From Aeromonas taiwanensis (GTDB lineage Bacteria > Pseudomonadota > Gammaproteobacteria > Enterobacterales > Aeromonadaceae), in assembly GCF_000820165.1 (NCBI RefSeq), contig NZ_CDDD01000037.1, forward strand, positions 1 to 64,000: a stretch of DNA of 64,000 nt, read 5' to 3'. The first letter of the stretch is position 1, and the number at the start of each line of letters is the position of its first letter. Positions 34,587 to 44,266 of this stretch are shown piece after piece. Made by a program: the position numbers and the translations under genes. The notes beneath the pieces were generated by a model. It did no database searches. It was not told the DNA's origin and saw nothing but the letters and a program-made list of their open reading frames with translations.

Positions 34587-34662
<76 letters not shown>

Positions 34663-34700
34663 ATTACTGCTTTCGTGCCAGTTGCCTGACAACGAGGCGC

Positions 34701-34728
34701 ATTATACGTACCCCGAGCCCGGGCACAA
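34701..34728 (-). promoter_or_regulatory. Promoter of the tRNA-Gly/tRNA-Cys operon
   Basis: Minus-strand TTGTGC (34723-34728), a 16-base spacer and a perfect TATAAT (34701-34706), followed by a GC-rich GCGCC discriminator typical of stringently controlled stable-RNA promoters. It lies 38 bases from the tRNA-Gly 5' end. Confidence 0.78.
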
Positions 34729-34911
34729 CCCTTTTTTATGACTTTGTTCGCTTTTCAAAACTGTTTGCTCAGGCTTTAGACGTCTTGGTCGAAAATCCCC
34801 CCATTCCCTGTGACCCGACGAGCGAATTTCAGATAAAGCCATTGAAATAGTTAGCCTTTAGTCAGAAACTCATCGCGCTTAGTAACCGGATTCTCAATTG
34901 AAAATCACGCA

Positions 34912-37900
34912 ATGAAATGGATCTTCAGGCCTCGTGGGCTCCGACCGCAGCTGATGCTGGCTTTCTTCATGTTGGGCCTGGTGCCCTTCCTGGTCGTCAC
35001 CCTGTTTTTCCTCTATAGCCACGGCAAGGATCTCACCACCCAGACATCCAACCACCTGGTCTCGGTGCGCAATATCAAGAAGAGCCAGCTGGAAGATTAC
35101 TTTGGCAACCTCAAAGAGCAGATCATCAACTTCTCCCAGCAGGATTTTGCCGGCAACAGTATCGGCCGCTTCTATGGCTTCACCGGCGCCTTCGAGAAGC
35201 TCGGCACCACGCCGCAGGAGGCCCGCGCCCGTGCCCAGGCCCGCTATGTGCCCGGCTCCTGGGACAAGCTGCAACAACCGGACAGTCAGGTCAACATCGA
35301 GCCCTCCATCAGTGCCCTCATCCTCGCGGACGAGATGTATGGCCGTGTCCACCAGCGTTTTCACCGCGGCTACGCCGACATGGTGCGCAAGTCCAACTAC
35401 AGCGACATCTTCCTGGTCGACCTCAACGGCGACGTGGTCTATTCGGTCACCAAGCACGCCAACTTCGCCACCAACCTGCTCTCCGGCCCCTACCAGTCCA
35501 GCGGACTTGGCAACACCTTCGCCAAGATCAAGCGCCGGCTCGACGGTGGCCAGAAGCCGCAGCAGATCTTCGAGTTCACCGATTTTGGCCGCAACGAGCT
35601 GACCGGCCAGGTCGTCGCCTACCTGGCCGCCCCCGTGATGCAATACGACTACGTGCGCGGCGTGGTCATCTTCGAGCTGCTGCCGGACAAGCTGAACCAG
35701 ATCATGGCGGAGCGGGAGGGGCTCGGGGAGACCGGCGAGACCATCCTCATCGGCCCGGACAAGCGGATGCGCGCCAACGCCTCCCTCGCCCCCGGCTTCA
35801 GCGTGGAGAACAGCTTCACCCCGGACTTCCGGCCGCTGCAGACGCCGCTCATCATCAAGGCCCTCTCCGGCGAGCAGGGGGTCGGGCAGTTTCTCTCCTA
35901 CCACGAGGACGAGGTACTGGCCGCCTACACCCAGGTGAAGGTGTTCGATACCGAATGGGCCTTCATCGCCGAGATCTCCACCCGGGAAGCCTATGCCCCC
36001 ATTCGCCAGCTCGAAGCCCTGGTGGTCCTGCTGGGTGCGGCCTCCCTGCTGCTGCTGACCCTCTTCTCCCGCTGGCTCTCCCACTCCATCACGGCGCCGT
36101 TGCGATCCCTCACCGCCGCCGCGGAGCAGGTGGCCGACGGCGCCCTGGATCACCCCATCGCCATCGATCGCACGGACGACGACATCGATCGGCTGGCCCA
36201 GGCATTTCGCCACATGCAGCGCTCGGTGAAGGAGAAGATCGAGCTCATCGAGCGCCAGACCCAGGAGCTGCAGCAGCAGGTCAAGCTGACCCACAAGCAG
36301 AACCTCAGCCTGCAGCAGGCGGACAAGCTCAAGGACGAACTGCTGGCCAACACCTCCCACGAGCTGCGCACCCCCATCCACGGCATCAAGGGCATGGCGG
36401 AGTCCATGCTCGCCAGCCAGCAGGATCTCACCGAGGGGCAGCAAAAGCAGCTCGGCCTCATCATCAAGAGCGCGGACGGCCTGGCACGCCTCGTGGACGA
36501 TCTGCTGGACTACCACCAGATGCGCTACGGCCAGCTGGAGATCCACCCCCAGCCCGTCTCCTCCAAGGGAGTCATCCGGCTGGTGCTGGATCTCTGCCAG
36601 CACCTGGTGCAGGCCAAGCCCCTCACCCTGGTGGACATCAGCCCGGCCGAACTGCCGCCGGTGCTGGCGGACGAGCAGCGCCTCGAACAGGTGCTCTACA
36701 ACCTGGTGGGCAACGCCATCAAGTACACCCCCCAGGGCAAGGTGGTGCTGAGCGCCCTGGTGGAGGGCAACTTCCTACGCATCAAGGTGACCGACACCGG
36801 CATCGGCATCGCCCGGGATCACCTGGAGCACATCTTCGAGCCTCTGGTTCAGATGAGCCCGGAGGTCAGCAAACAGGGGGCCGGCCTCGGCCTCTCCATC
36901 ACCCGCCAGCTGGTGCATCTCATGGGGGGCGAGCTGTTCGTGGAGAGCGAACCGAGCGTCGGCTCCACCTTCGCCTTCACCCTGCCGCTCGCCAGCGGCA
37001 AGGCGGGCACCCTGACCCTGGACAGCCGCCAGATGGAGATCCAGCTGGTGCGCCAGCAGCCCCTCACCCTGCCGGACTGGGAAAGCGAGGATCTGCCGCC
37101 CCCGCCACGCGGCGCCCCCCTCATCCTGGTGGTGGACGACGAACCCATCAACCTGCACATACTGCGCCACCTGCTGCAACCCTGCGGCTACCGCATCCTG
37201 CCGAGCAGCGACGGCCACGACGCCCTCGCCAAGCTGGCCCAGGAGCCGGTCGATCTCATCCTGCTGGACGTGATGATGCCGACCCTCTCCGGCTTCGACG
37301 TCTGCCGCCGGCTGCGCCAGCAGCACCCCAAGGAGACGCTGCCGGTGCTGCTGCTCACCGCCCTCAACCAGCCCAAGGATATCGAGGAGGGTTTCAACGC
37401 CGGGGCCAACGACTACCTGGTGAAACCCTTCTGCAAGGAGGAGCTGTTTGCCCGGGTCAGGGCCCTGCTGGAGGCGAGCGCCGGTCGCGCCTCCCTGGTG
37501 GAGAACCGATTACTCAAGCAGGAGATAGAGCACCGCCTGATGTTGCAGGAGCAGTTACATCAGGATCAGGAGCGGCTGCTGGCCCTGCTCGGGGAAGGGG
37601 CCGACCCCATGGTCTTCATCGACGGCCAGGGCGTGGTGCTGTTCGCTTCCCGGGCGCTGGCGCGCCTGCTGGGTCAGGAACCGGAAGCCATGGAGGGGCA
37701 GCCCCTGGACGAGTGGCTGGCCAGCCCGCTGGCCCAGCAGTGGCCCGACATGACGGCGCGCCCGGAGCAGGATCTGGACTTCCTGGTGGCGGGTCAGAAG
37801 GATGGCCTCAATGCGCGCGCCCTGCCCATCAACCTGGCCGGGCAACACGCCTTTGCGCTGACCCTCAGCACCGAGCAGCGCCAGGACGACAACCGGGTGA

Positions 37901-38349
37901 TGGCGCTGGAGAACGCCCTCAAGAGCCTGTCACGCCAAGCCATCATCGAGGATGGTCAACTGCTCGGGGAGTTGAGCCGGCTGGGGGGAGAGTTCAGATC
38001 GCTCGCGGACAACCTCATCCGCCAGCAGGATGACGAGCCCCTGCGCCGGGCCCTGGTGGATACCATGCGGCTCACCCTGGACACCTGGCAGCAGAGCACC
38101 GGCAAGGGCAAGATAGTGCTGGCGGAGAAGAGCAAGCTGTGGCGCGTCTACATGGACAGGTCCAGCCCCCAGACCCGCACCCTCGACAAGTACCTGAGCC
38201 TGGATACCCTGCCCAAGGCCCCGCGCTGGAAGACGGTGGTGGCCAGCGCGGAGTACGTCCTCAGGCAGTGCCCCCTGAGCGAGGCACAGCAGCAGAGTCT
38301 GCACCAGAGCACCCAGCGGCTGCGCCAGCTCGCGAGCCGCAAGGGCTGA
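34912..38349 (+). CDS. Hybrid sensor kinase: dCache-HAMP-HK-REC-PAS plus unknown C-terminus
   Basis: 1145 residues. Membrane segment at 15-33, a large periplasmic dCache-like sensor (about 40-365), second membrane segment (about 375-392), HAMP, a Gln-rich coiled coil, HisKA with TSHELRTPIHG, HATPase with GNAIKYTPQG and DTGIGIA, a receiver with VVDDEPIN and the aspartate in LLDVMMPTLSG, a PAS-like region (about 880-985), then an unrecognised C-terminal region holding RTLDKYLSL and PKAPRWKTVVASAEYVLRQC. No HPt domain. No clear Shine-Dalgarno precedes the ATG. It lies 36 bases from a converging operon. Confidence 0.85.
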   Translation: MKWIFRPRGLRPQLMLAFFMLGLVPFLVVTLFFLYSHGKDLTTQTSNHLVSVRNIKKSQLEDYFGNLKEQIINFSQQDFAGNSIGRFYGFTGAFEKLGTTPQEARARAQARYVPGSWDKLQQPDSQVNIEPSISALILADEMYGRVHQRFHRGYADMVRKSNYSDIFLVDLNGDVVYSVTKHANFATNLLSGPYQSSGLGNTFAKIKRRLDGGQKPQQIFEFTDFGRNELTGQVVAYLAAPVMQYDYVRGVVIFELLPDKLNQIMAEREGLGETGETILIGPDKRMRANASLAPGFSVENSFTPDFRPLQTPLIIKALSGEQGVGQFLSYHEDEVLAAYTQVKVFDTEWAFIAEISTREAYAPIRQLEALVVLLGAASLLLLTLFSRWLSHSITAPLRSLTAAAEQVADGALDHPIAIDRTDDDIDRLAQAFRHMQRSVKEKIELIERQTQELQQQVKLTHKQNLSLQQADKLKDELLANTSHELRTPIHGIKGMAESMLASQQDLTEGQQKQLGLIIKSADGLARLVDDLLDYHQMRYGQLEIHPQPVSSKGVIRLVLDLCQHLVQAKPLTLVDISPAELPPVLADEQRLEQVLYNLVGNAIKYTPQGKVVLSALVEGNFLRIKVTDTGIGIARDHLEHIFEPLVQMSPEVSKQGAGLGLSITRQLVHLMGGELFVESEPSVGSTFAFTLPLASGKAGTLTLDSRQMEIQLVRQQPLTLPDWESEDLPPPPRGAPLILVVDDEPINLHILRHLLQPCGYRILPSSDGHDALAKLAQEPVDLILLDVMMPTLSGFDVCRRLRQQHPKETLPVLLLTALNQPKDIEEGFNAGANDYLVKPFCKEELFARVRALLEASAGRASLVENRLLKQEIEHRLMLQEQLHQDQERLLALLGEGADPMVFIDGQGVVLFASRALARLLGQEPEAMEGQPLDEWLASPLAQQWPDMTARPEQDLDFLVAGQKDGLNARALPINLAGQHAFALTLSTEQRQDDNRVMALENALKSLSRQAIIEDGQLLGELSRLGGEFRSLADNLIRQQDDEPLRRALVDTMRLTLDTWQQSTGKGKIVLAEKSKLWRVYMDRSSPQTRTLDKYLSLDTLPKAPRWKTVVASAEYVLRQCPLSEAQQQSLHQSTQRLRQLASRKG

Positions 38350-38356
38350 ATGGCAG

Positions 38357-38379
38357 GCGCCCTGATGCTCTCAGGGCGC
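38357..38379. terminator. Hairpin between the convergent kinase and sulfatase operons
   Basis: Perfect 9-bp stem GCGCCCTGA/TCAGGGCGC with loop TGCTC, but no T-run on either strand. Probably a boundary hairpin or weak terminator. Confidence 0.5.
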
Positions 38380-38384
38380 GGTCA

Positions 38385-39392
38385 TCAGGGGGTCTGACAC
38401 AGGGCGGGATCGAACACGCTCTTCCAGTCCTGCTTCATGTCCACCAGGGTCCAACCATATTTGGTCGCCTCCGTCAGCCCCTTGACCAGGGTGCCGCTGC
38501 TCGGGGGATGGCCGTCATAGGCATACTCCCGTTTCGCGTCCGTGTGATGCACGATGAGGCCGAAGGTCTTGAAGCCGGGCTGGGTGGAGGTGTATTGCAG
38601 CATGGGCACATCGCCGTCGCTGTTGCCAAAGGCCCCCACCGGCCGCTGCCCCATGAAGAGGTGAATGGCGGCGGGCTTGGCGGCCTCGTCGTCGAAGTAG
38701 GCCCCCTTCATCGTCTTGGTGATGGCTGAGCCATCCGCCGTCAAGGCATAGTCGGACAGCGCGAAGGAGCCGATGACCTGCTCCGGCGGGATGCCGTACA
38801 TCTCTTGCGCGAACACCCGCATGAAGTCGATGCCGCCACCGGACACTATCCAGGTCTTGAAGCCGTTCGCCCGCAGATACTCCAGCAACTGCCTCATGGG
38901 CAGGTAGCCCAGCTTGTCATAGCCACAGCCAAAGCGGGGATGCTTGCTCGTGTCCAGCCAGTGGCGCACCCGCTGCGCATAGTCGTCCGTGCTCATGCCG
39001 CTGTGCGTCAACGCCACCAGCTTGGTCAGTCCCGGTTTCTCCGCCTTGACCAGCCCGGCCAGATCGTCGGCCAGGACCAGCTTGACGATGGGATCGTCTT
39101 TCCACTCCGGGTGTGCGGGGGCGAGTCGCTTGATCTCGTCGAGGGCGAATTGCAGCTGGAACGTCAATGGGGCCTCCGGCCAGAGGGTCCCGTCGTTGTC
39201 AAAGACCACATAGCGTTTGCTGACCGGGATAAAGGTCTTGGAGCCTTCCGTCGTGGCGCCCTTGACCCAGGCCTCGATCGCCTTCTTGGGCGCCGTGTCT
39301 TGCCAGGCGGCCAGGGGGTTGGCCGCGCCTTGTTCGCTGGCGCCCGCACAGGTGCTCACGAGCAGGGCAACAAGCAGAGGGTTGAGTTTCAT
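38385..39392 (-). CDS. Exported HAD-superfamily phosphatase
   Basis: 335 residues with a signal peptide (VALLVSTCAGAS). HAD motifs are VVFDNDGTLW (nucleophile Asp at about residue 65), WIVSGGG and GNSDGDVPML. The family hydrolyses phosphate esters; being exported, it would act on periplasmic or external substrates. It is last in the nine-gene operon: its ATG follows the BatD-like TAG directly, with AAGGAG inside the preceding gene. The link between sulfatase and phosphatase suggests scavenging of esters, but this is inference. Confidence 0.8.
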   Translation of the reverse strand: MKLNPLLVALLVSTCAGASEQGAANPLAAWQDTAPKKAIEAWVKGATTEGSKTFIPVSKRYVVFDNDGTLWPEAPLTFQLQFALDEIKRLAPAHPEWKDDPIVKLVLADDLAGLVKAEKPGLTKLVALTHSGMSTDDYAQRVRHWLDTSKHPRFGCGYDKLGYLPMRQLLEYLRANGFKTWIVSGGGIDFMRVFAQEMYGIPPEQVIGSFALSDYALTADGSAITKTMKGAYFDDEAAKPAAIHLFMGQRPVGAFGNSDGDVPMLQYTSTQPGFKTFGLIVHHTDAKREYAYDGHPPSSGTLVKGLTEATKYGWTLVDMKQDWKSVFDPALCQTP

Positions 39393-40406
39393 CTAATTCT
39401 CCTTGTGTGAGGGCGTCAGGTCCGGCAACGGGACGGGACGCCAGAATCGGGCAACCGCGAGGCGGGCAAACTGCCAGCCACGCAGCAGCGAATGACGGGC
39501 GAAGAAGCCCGCCACCGCCAGGATGGCCAGGCCTCCCAGCATAGACAGGTAGCGCCAGAGGTGAGAGGTGGTGCCGGCCCGCAGTTCGGCCTCTCGACCG
39601 GCCGCACGCGGCCCCTGTATCTCGTAGTCGGCCCCCGGCAGCTCGGCCGACTGCCAGCGCTGCGCCGAGGTATCCCACCACCTCAGGGTCAAGGGCGGCA
39701 GCACCAGCTTGCCCTGCCGGGTGGGCAGATAGCGCAGGCGCTCCTCCCGCTGGCCACCGCCAAAGTCGCCACGCCCCGAATCCAGCAGGCTGTTAACGGG
39801 GGGCAGTCGCTGGCTGTCCTGACCAGGAATGGCATACAGCAGTTGCGGGATCTGGGACGGCACGACCCCTTCGGCCTTGACCGTCACCTGCCGCTCAATG
39901 GCATCCCCCACATGCAGCGCGTCCCCCTCCCCGCTGCGGTAGAGCACCAGCTTCTGGCTCAGGGTCAGGGCGCTGGCCGGCAGGAAGCGGTCCGGTTGTT
40001 TGACGTCTTGGGGCCAGGCCACGGGTCGCTCGACGGCGGGCAGGGAGACGGTGTGGGGTGCTTGCCCCGCCGATGAGAGGGTCACCTCCAGCGCCGGCAG
40101 GCTCAGCGTGCCGGGATCCCAGGCGGAGACCAGCCTCTCCATCCGCACGCCGCTCCAGCTCTTGCCATCCTGCTGACGCGTCAACAGCTGGTTCGGCAGG
40201 GGCGTGGTCAGCAGGGCGCCGTTTCTCACCACCTGGGCTGGCCATTCGGGTGGCGGGTTGAACCAGGAGTCGGTCCAGAAGGTGACGGCGACGCGCACCG
40301 GTTGGCCCGGCACCAGCCGCTCTGGCGCCACCAGCTCCCGGCTGATGTCCATGGCGCCATATCCTGATAGGCTGACGAGCAGCAGCAACAAACAGAGCGG
40401 TTTCAC
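39393..40406 (-). CDS. BatD-like membrane protein
   Basis: 337 residues, starting with GTG that overlaps the upstream stop (GTGA) and preceded by GGAGG. A signal peptide, a beta-rich periplasmic part resembling BatD (VPGQPVRVAVTFWTDSWF), and one C-terminal membrane segment (LAILAVAGFF at about 300) then a short cytoplasmic tail. In Bacteroides and other bacteria, Bat proteins act with MoxR and VWA proteins in stress tolerance or complex assembly. Partner of the two VWA genes just upstream. Confidence 0.72.
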   Translation of the reverse strand: MKPLCLLLLLVSLSGYGAMDISRELVAPERLVPGQPVRVAVTFWTDSWFNPPPEWPAQVVRNGALLTTPLPNQLLTRQQDGKSWSGVRMERLVSAWDPGTLSLPALEVTLSSAGQAPHTVSLPAVERPVAWPQDVKQPDRFLPASALTLSQKLVLYRSGEGDALHVGDAIERQVTVKAEGVVPSQIPQLLYAIPGQDSQRLPPVNSLLDSGRGDFGGGQREERLRYLPTRQGKLVLPPLTLRWWDTSAQRWQSAELPGADYEIQGPRAAGREAELRAGTTSHLWRYLSMLGGLAILAVAGFFARHSLLRGWQFARLAVARFWRPVPLPDLTPSHKEN

Positions 40407-41929
40407 TGTGCCTCCGGGGTGTCGGCCTGGTAGAGGTTGCGCAGCAGCCCGGAGGGGGAGAGCTGCAGATTGTCATACCATTGGTTCGCCTGGGGGGTGG
40501 CGCCGCCCACCGCCCCGAGATCCTGCTGATCCACCCCCTGCCCCTTCTTCAGGTCATGCTTGATCTCATCGGGATCGTAATCCGCCTCCTCCCCCTGGGA
40601 GGCTTCGCGATCCCGCTCTTGCTTGCGCAGCGCCATGATGATCCCGGCAATCCTGGCGCGGTTGTCCAGCGCCATGTCCCAGCCGGGGCGCAGGCTCAGC
40701 GCCTGATCATAGGCGTCGATGGCCTGTTGCCAGGATTTTTGCCGGGCATAGCTGTTGGCCAGCCACACTAGGGTCTCCGGTGTGGCCGGGGCCTGACGAA
40801 ACGCCGCGGCCGCCGCCACAAACTGTTCGGCATGGTAGTGGGCAATGCCTCGCCTCAGCGGATCCTGGAAGTGCTCGGCGGCCTGCTCGTAATCCTGCCG
40901 GTCAAAGGCGCGCTGCCCCTGCTGATCCGGTGTCGCCCACCAGTCCAGCCAGGCCGCCTCGACATGGCCCCCATAGAGCCCGAGCGAGCCCGCCAGCAAG
41001 GTCACGCACAAGAGTTGCCTGCGCCAGAACAGCAGCAACCCCAGCATGGGGATCACCAGCAGGTAGCCGCTGTCTTTCCACCGCAAGTCTTCACGGGCAT
41101 TGTTCTGGGCCTGCACCGCCCGCTCGATGTTGGCCGAGACGGCCGCCAGATCCCCGTCATCTATGGTGGCCAGGGTGACCGGTATGCCGTCCCGCTTCAG
41201 CGAACCAAACTCATCGACGTTCAGCCGGGTGTCTATCCCGCGCTCGGCATACTTGGCCGGCAGCGTGCCCCCCCGCTCCGTGCCCACCACCCAGACCTGT
41301 ACCGGCAGCGGGGAGTCCCTCAGCGCGGCCGCTTCGTCCGGGGCCAGGGTGTCGGCCACCACCAGGATGCTGCGCGCCGCATCCGGGGCCGTCGGCAGAT
41401 TCTCCCGCGCCAGCGCCAGGGCCTTGACCAGGGCCGAGCCCTGCCCCTGCGGCATGATGGCCGGGCTCTGGGCCTCCAGGAAGAGGGAGAAGAAGTCGGG
41501 GTCCAGCGTCAGGGGGGTGGTCAAATGCGCCGTGCTGTCATAGACGATGAGCCCGAACCCCGTTCCGGGCGTGCCCTGCACCAGTGACATCAGCTTGTGT
41601 TGCATGCGCTGATGACGGCTGGGCGCCAGATCTTGCGCATACATGCCGAGGTTCTGCTGCAGCAGCACCATGACGCTCCCCTGCGGGGAGAGCGCGGCCG
41701 GGATCTCCCGTTGCCAGGTCGGCCCGGAAAGCGCCAGCACGCCGGTGGCAAAGAGCCAGGGCAGCAGCTGCATCAGGGGGCGGGACTTGCCCACCAGCAG
41801 CGCCTCGGCCACCGGCTTGTCCATCAGCTGATACCAGGCGCTGGGCGGACGGCGCACAACAAACCAGAGCGCGAGGCACAGCGGCAACCCCAGCAGGTGC
41901 CATGGGTGGAGGAAATGGAAGTCACTCAT
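40403..41929 (-). CDS. BatB/BatC-like VWA-TPR membrane protein with degenerate MIDAS
   Basis: 508 residues. Membrane segments near 12-27 and 55-70, then a VWA domain, further membrane segments at about 285-325, TPR-like helices (330-420: FDRQDYEQAAEHF, WLANSYARQKSWQQAIDAYDQAL) and an acidic tail. It looks like BatB fused to BatC. The position expected to carry the DxSxS metal site reads VMVLLQQNLGMYAQD, so the MIDAS is lost while BatA next door keeps it. Start overlaps batA-like stop by eight bases. It may be a structural partner that does not bind metal. Confidence 0.75.
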   Translation of the reverse strand: MSDFHFLHPWHLLGLPLCLALWFVVRRPPSAWYQLMDKPVAEALLVGKSRPLMQLLPWLFATGVLALSGPTWQREIPAALSPQGSVMVLLQQNLGMYAQDLAPSRHQRMQHKLMSLVQGTPGTGFGLIVYDSTAHLTTPLTLDPDFFSLFLEAQSPAIMPQGQGSALVKALALARENLPTAPDAARSILVVADTLAPDEAAALRDSPLPVQVWVVGTERGGTLPAKYAERGIDTRLNVDEFGSLKRDGIPVTLATIDDGDLAAVSANIERAVQAQNNAREDLRWKDSGYLLVIPMLGLLLFWRRQLLCVTLLAGSLGLYGGHVEAAWLDWWATPDQQGQRAFDRQDYEQAAEHFQDPLRRGIAHYHAEQFVAAAAAFRQAPATPETLVWLANSYARQKSWQQAIDAYDQALSLRPGWDMALDNRARIAGIIMALRKQERDREASQGEEADYDPDEIKHDLKKGQGVDQQDLGAVGGATPQANQWYDNLQLSPSGLLRNLYQADTPEAQ

Positions 41930-42905
41930 GGGTCGCTGACTCCTTGCGGTAATCCAGCAGGGTGAACGCCAGCAACAGCAGCAGGGCCAGGCCGAGCGGC
42001 CAGGGATACAGCGGCTGGTGCCAGGACCAGCCCAGCGTCTTGACCTCTACCGGGGTCAGGGCGTCTATTTCCTTCCAGACCTCATCGAGGGCCGCGCCGC
42101 TGCGGGCGGCCTGCCAGCTCCGGCCGCCGGTGGTGTCCGCGATCTCCTTGAGCAGGTCCAGATCCACCTTGTCGTCACCACTGGTGTTCTCGTCGCCGAA
42201 GGCGATGGTGTGGATCTGAACCCGGTGATCCGCCGCCAACCTGGCCGCCAGCGCGGGGGGCAGCTGGGAGGCCGTGTCATTGCCATCGGTAAGCAGAATG
42301 GCCAGCTTGCTGCTCTCCCCGTGCAGGGCGGTATCCAGCATCTTGACCGCGACGCCGATGGCATCGCCGATCGCCGTCTGCTCGCCGATCATGCCGGAGG
42401 AGAGCTGGGTGATGCGGGCCTGCAGTGCCTGCTTGTCCTCGCTCAGGGGGGCAAAGGGGTAGGCACTGCTGGAGAAGATCACCAGTCCGATGCGATCCTG
42501 TTTGCGGGCTGCCACGAACCTGGCCACGGAGGCCTGCATCGCCGCGAGACGGGTCTCTCCCCCGGGCAGATCATTCTTTCCCATGGAGCCCGACACATCG
42601 AGGATGAGCACCATGTCTCTCATCGGTTTTACTATGTGCTGGGGCGGTGTCAGGGATTCGGGCCTCGCCAGCGCGCACACCAGGAGCAGCCAGACCGTCC
42701 AGAACCACAGCTGCTGCCAGCGGCTGGCTTGCGGTGGGCTCTCCTTGAGGTTCAGGGTCTCGATCAGATGGGGCAGGAACGGAACCCTCACATAGTCTGC
42801 CTGCGGCCTGACCTGGGGCAGCAGGAAGCGGCCGAGGAGCGGCAGGAAGAGGAGCAGCCATGCCCAGGGCCAGGCGAAATCGAAGCGGGATAACCAGTCA
42901 GACAT
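41922..42905 (-). CDS. BatA-like VWA membrane protein
   Basis: 327 residues. N-terminal membrane segments (about 12-28 and 65-82), a VWA domain with an intact MIDAS LDVSGSM near residue 100, downstream TAIGDAIG and LLTDGND completing the metal site, and a C-terminal membrane segment (about 300-318). Typical BatA architecture, with the domain facing the periplasm or cytoplasm between anchors. It overlaps DUF4381 upstream by eight bases and the BatB-like gene downstream by eight bases. Confidence 0.82.
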   Translation of the reverse strand: MSDWLSRFDFAWPWAWLLLFLPLLGRFLLPQVRPQADYVRVPFLPHLIETLNLKESPPQASRWQQLWFWTVWLLLVCALARPESLTPPQHIVKPMRDMVLILDVSGSMGKNDLPGGETRLAAMQASVARFVAARKQDRIGLVIFSSSAYPFAPLSEDKQALQARITQLSSGMIGEQTAIGDAIGVAVKMLDTALHGESSKLAILLTDGNDTASQLPPALAARLAADHRVQIHTIAFGDENTSGDDKVDLDLLKEIADTTGGRSWQAARSGAALDEVWKEIDALTPVEVKTLGWSWHQPLYPWPLGLALLLLLAFTLLDYRKESATHE

Positions 42906-43338
42906 GAGGCAGGCTCTCCAGCCAGGCGGCGATTTGCCTGGCCAAACGGGCGTTCTGGGCAGGGGTCAGTTCACTGTCAGGGCGGCAGTAGCGCTCGCAC
43001 AACAGGTGCCGGGAGGCCTCGTCGACGGGGACTCCGGCCAGGATCTCGGCCGGGGAGATGGCCCGGGCGACCTCGGCGCGAGGGTGATGGACCAGACGGA
43101 TGCGCTTGATCATCGCCAGCCAGCCGTCGACGTCCCTCAGGGTCGCCATCATGGCGCCGGCCTCGCGGCGCCAGCGGTTGCGCCGCCAGCGGGCAAGGCG
43201 GGACAGGGCCATCACGCACAGGGCCAGCAGCAGCAAGGCTCCCAGCCATCGCCAGCCAAACGCCAGCGGCCACCAGGAGACACGCTCTGGCAGGGATGGA
43301 TCCAGCAGTGCCGGTACGGAAAACCCTTTCTCGAGCAT
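42898..43338 (-). CDS. DUF4381 membrane protein
   Basis: 146 residues. A short N-terminal segment with LPERVSWWPLAFGW precedes one membrane helix (about 30-48) and a basic cytoplasmic domain with HPRAEVARAISPAEILAG. This matches DUF4381 proteins, which occur between DUF58 and VWA genes in MoxR operons. Precise role unknown. It starts 22 bases after the DUF58 gene. Confidence 0.75.
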   Translation of the reverse strand: MLEKGFSVPALLDPSLPERVSWWPLAFGWRWLGALLLLALCVMALSRLARWRRNRWRREAGAMMATLRDVDGWLAMIKRIRLVHHPRAEVARAISPAEILAGVPVDEASRHLLCERYCRPDSELTPAQNARLARQIAAWLESLPHV

Positions 43339-43360
43339 CAGCCCCCCTCTATGTTCCCTT

Positions 43361-44266
43361 TCATGTTCCCTTTTGCAGCTGCCGCACCAGATCCTGGCTG
43401 GTCACTATGTTGCGCACCCTGGCCCCCAGTCGGGTCAGCCGCGCCTCCTGATCCGCCAGACGCCTGCCGATGGCATGCTGGATATCGTCCCTCATCTGCG
43501 GCGACAGGGCGACGGTGGCATCGCTGCCCTGATAGCGGGCGCACAGCGCACCCCGGGTCGGCAGCCGCAGATGGAGGTCGTCATAGACCACGAAGGCCGT
43601 GATCTCGCAGCGACGCCTGAGCCCTGCCAGCAGGGCATCACAGCGGGCATCCATGTCATGAAAATCGCTGATGATCCCGAGCCAGGCGCCTGGCGGGACC
43701 AGCGACTGGATCTGTTGCAGCACGCGGGCCAGATCCACCTCCGGGCGCGGCTCCTGGGGATAGGCCGCCGGCAGCGCCTGATTGAAGCGGCAGAGATCCT
43801 CGATGACGCGGCCCAGATTCTGCTTGGGTGAGCGGCAGGGATGCACCGCCAGTTCTTCGTCATTGAACACCAGGGCCCCGAGCCGATCGCTGTCGTGCCA
43901 GCTGCGCCAGGCATAGAGCCCGGCGATCATGGCCGCCGCCGCCGACTTGCTGTGGCCACGGGTGGTGAAGTACATGTCGAGACGCTGATCGATCAGCAGG
44001 AAGACGGGGCGTTCGCGCTCCTCGTTATAGAGCCGTATCCAGGGGGTGCGCAGGCGGGCGGTGGCCTGCCAGTCGATGAGACGGACATCGTCCCCCGCCT
44101 GGTAGCGCCGCAAGCCTTCGAAGTTGAGTCCCCGCCCCTGCTGGCGCGAGACACGCTCCCCCGCAAGGGCCCCCTTGGCGATCCGCTCCGGATCGTTTCG
44201 GAGCAGCCTGGCCTCCCCCGCCAGCGCCATCAGATCGGCGCGATCGATGCAAAGTCCCGTGGCCAT
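43361..44266 (-). CDS. DUF58 protein of the MoxR operon
   Basis: 301 residues from the ATG at 44266, which shares one base with the MoxR stop (TGATG). The DUF58 signature GLNFEGLRRYQAGDDVRLIDWQATAR is at about residues 46-72, followed by a VWA-like fold with LLIDQRLDMYF. No membrane segment is seen, so it is cytoplasmic. DUF58 proteins accompany MoxR ATPases and probably link them to VWA partners. A reading starting at 44440 runs inside moxR and is rejected. Confidence 0.82.
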   Translation of the reverse strand: MATGLCIDRADLMALAGEARLLRNDPERIAKGALAGERVSRQQGRGLNFEGLRRYQAGDDVRLIDWQATARLRTPWIRLYNEERERPVFLLIDQRLDMYFTTRGHSKSAAAAMIAGLYAWRSWHDSDRLGALVFNDEELAVHPCRSPKQNLGRVIEDLCRFNQALPAAYPQEPRPEVDLARVLQQIQSLVPPGAWLGIISDFHDMDARCDALLAGLRRRCEITAFVVYDDLHLRLPTRGALCARYQGSDATVALSPQMRDDIQHAIGRRLADQEARLTRLGARVRNIVTSQDLVRQLQKGT

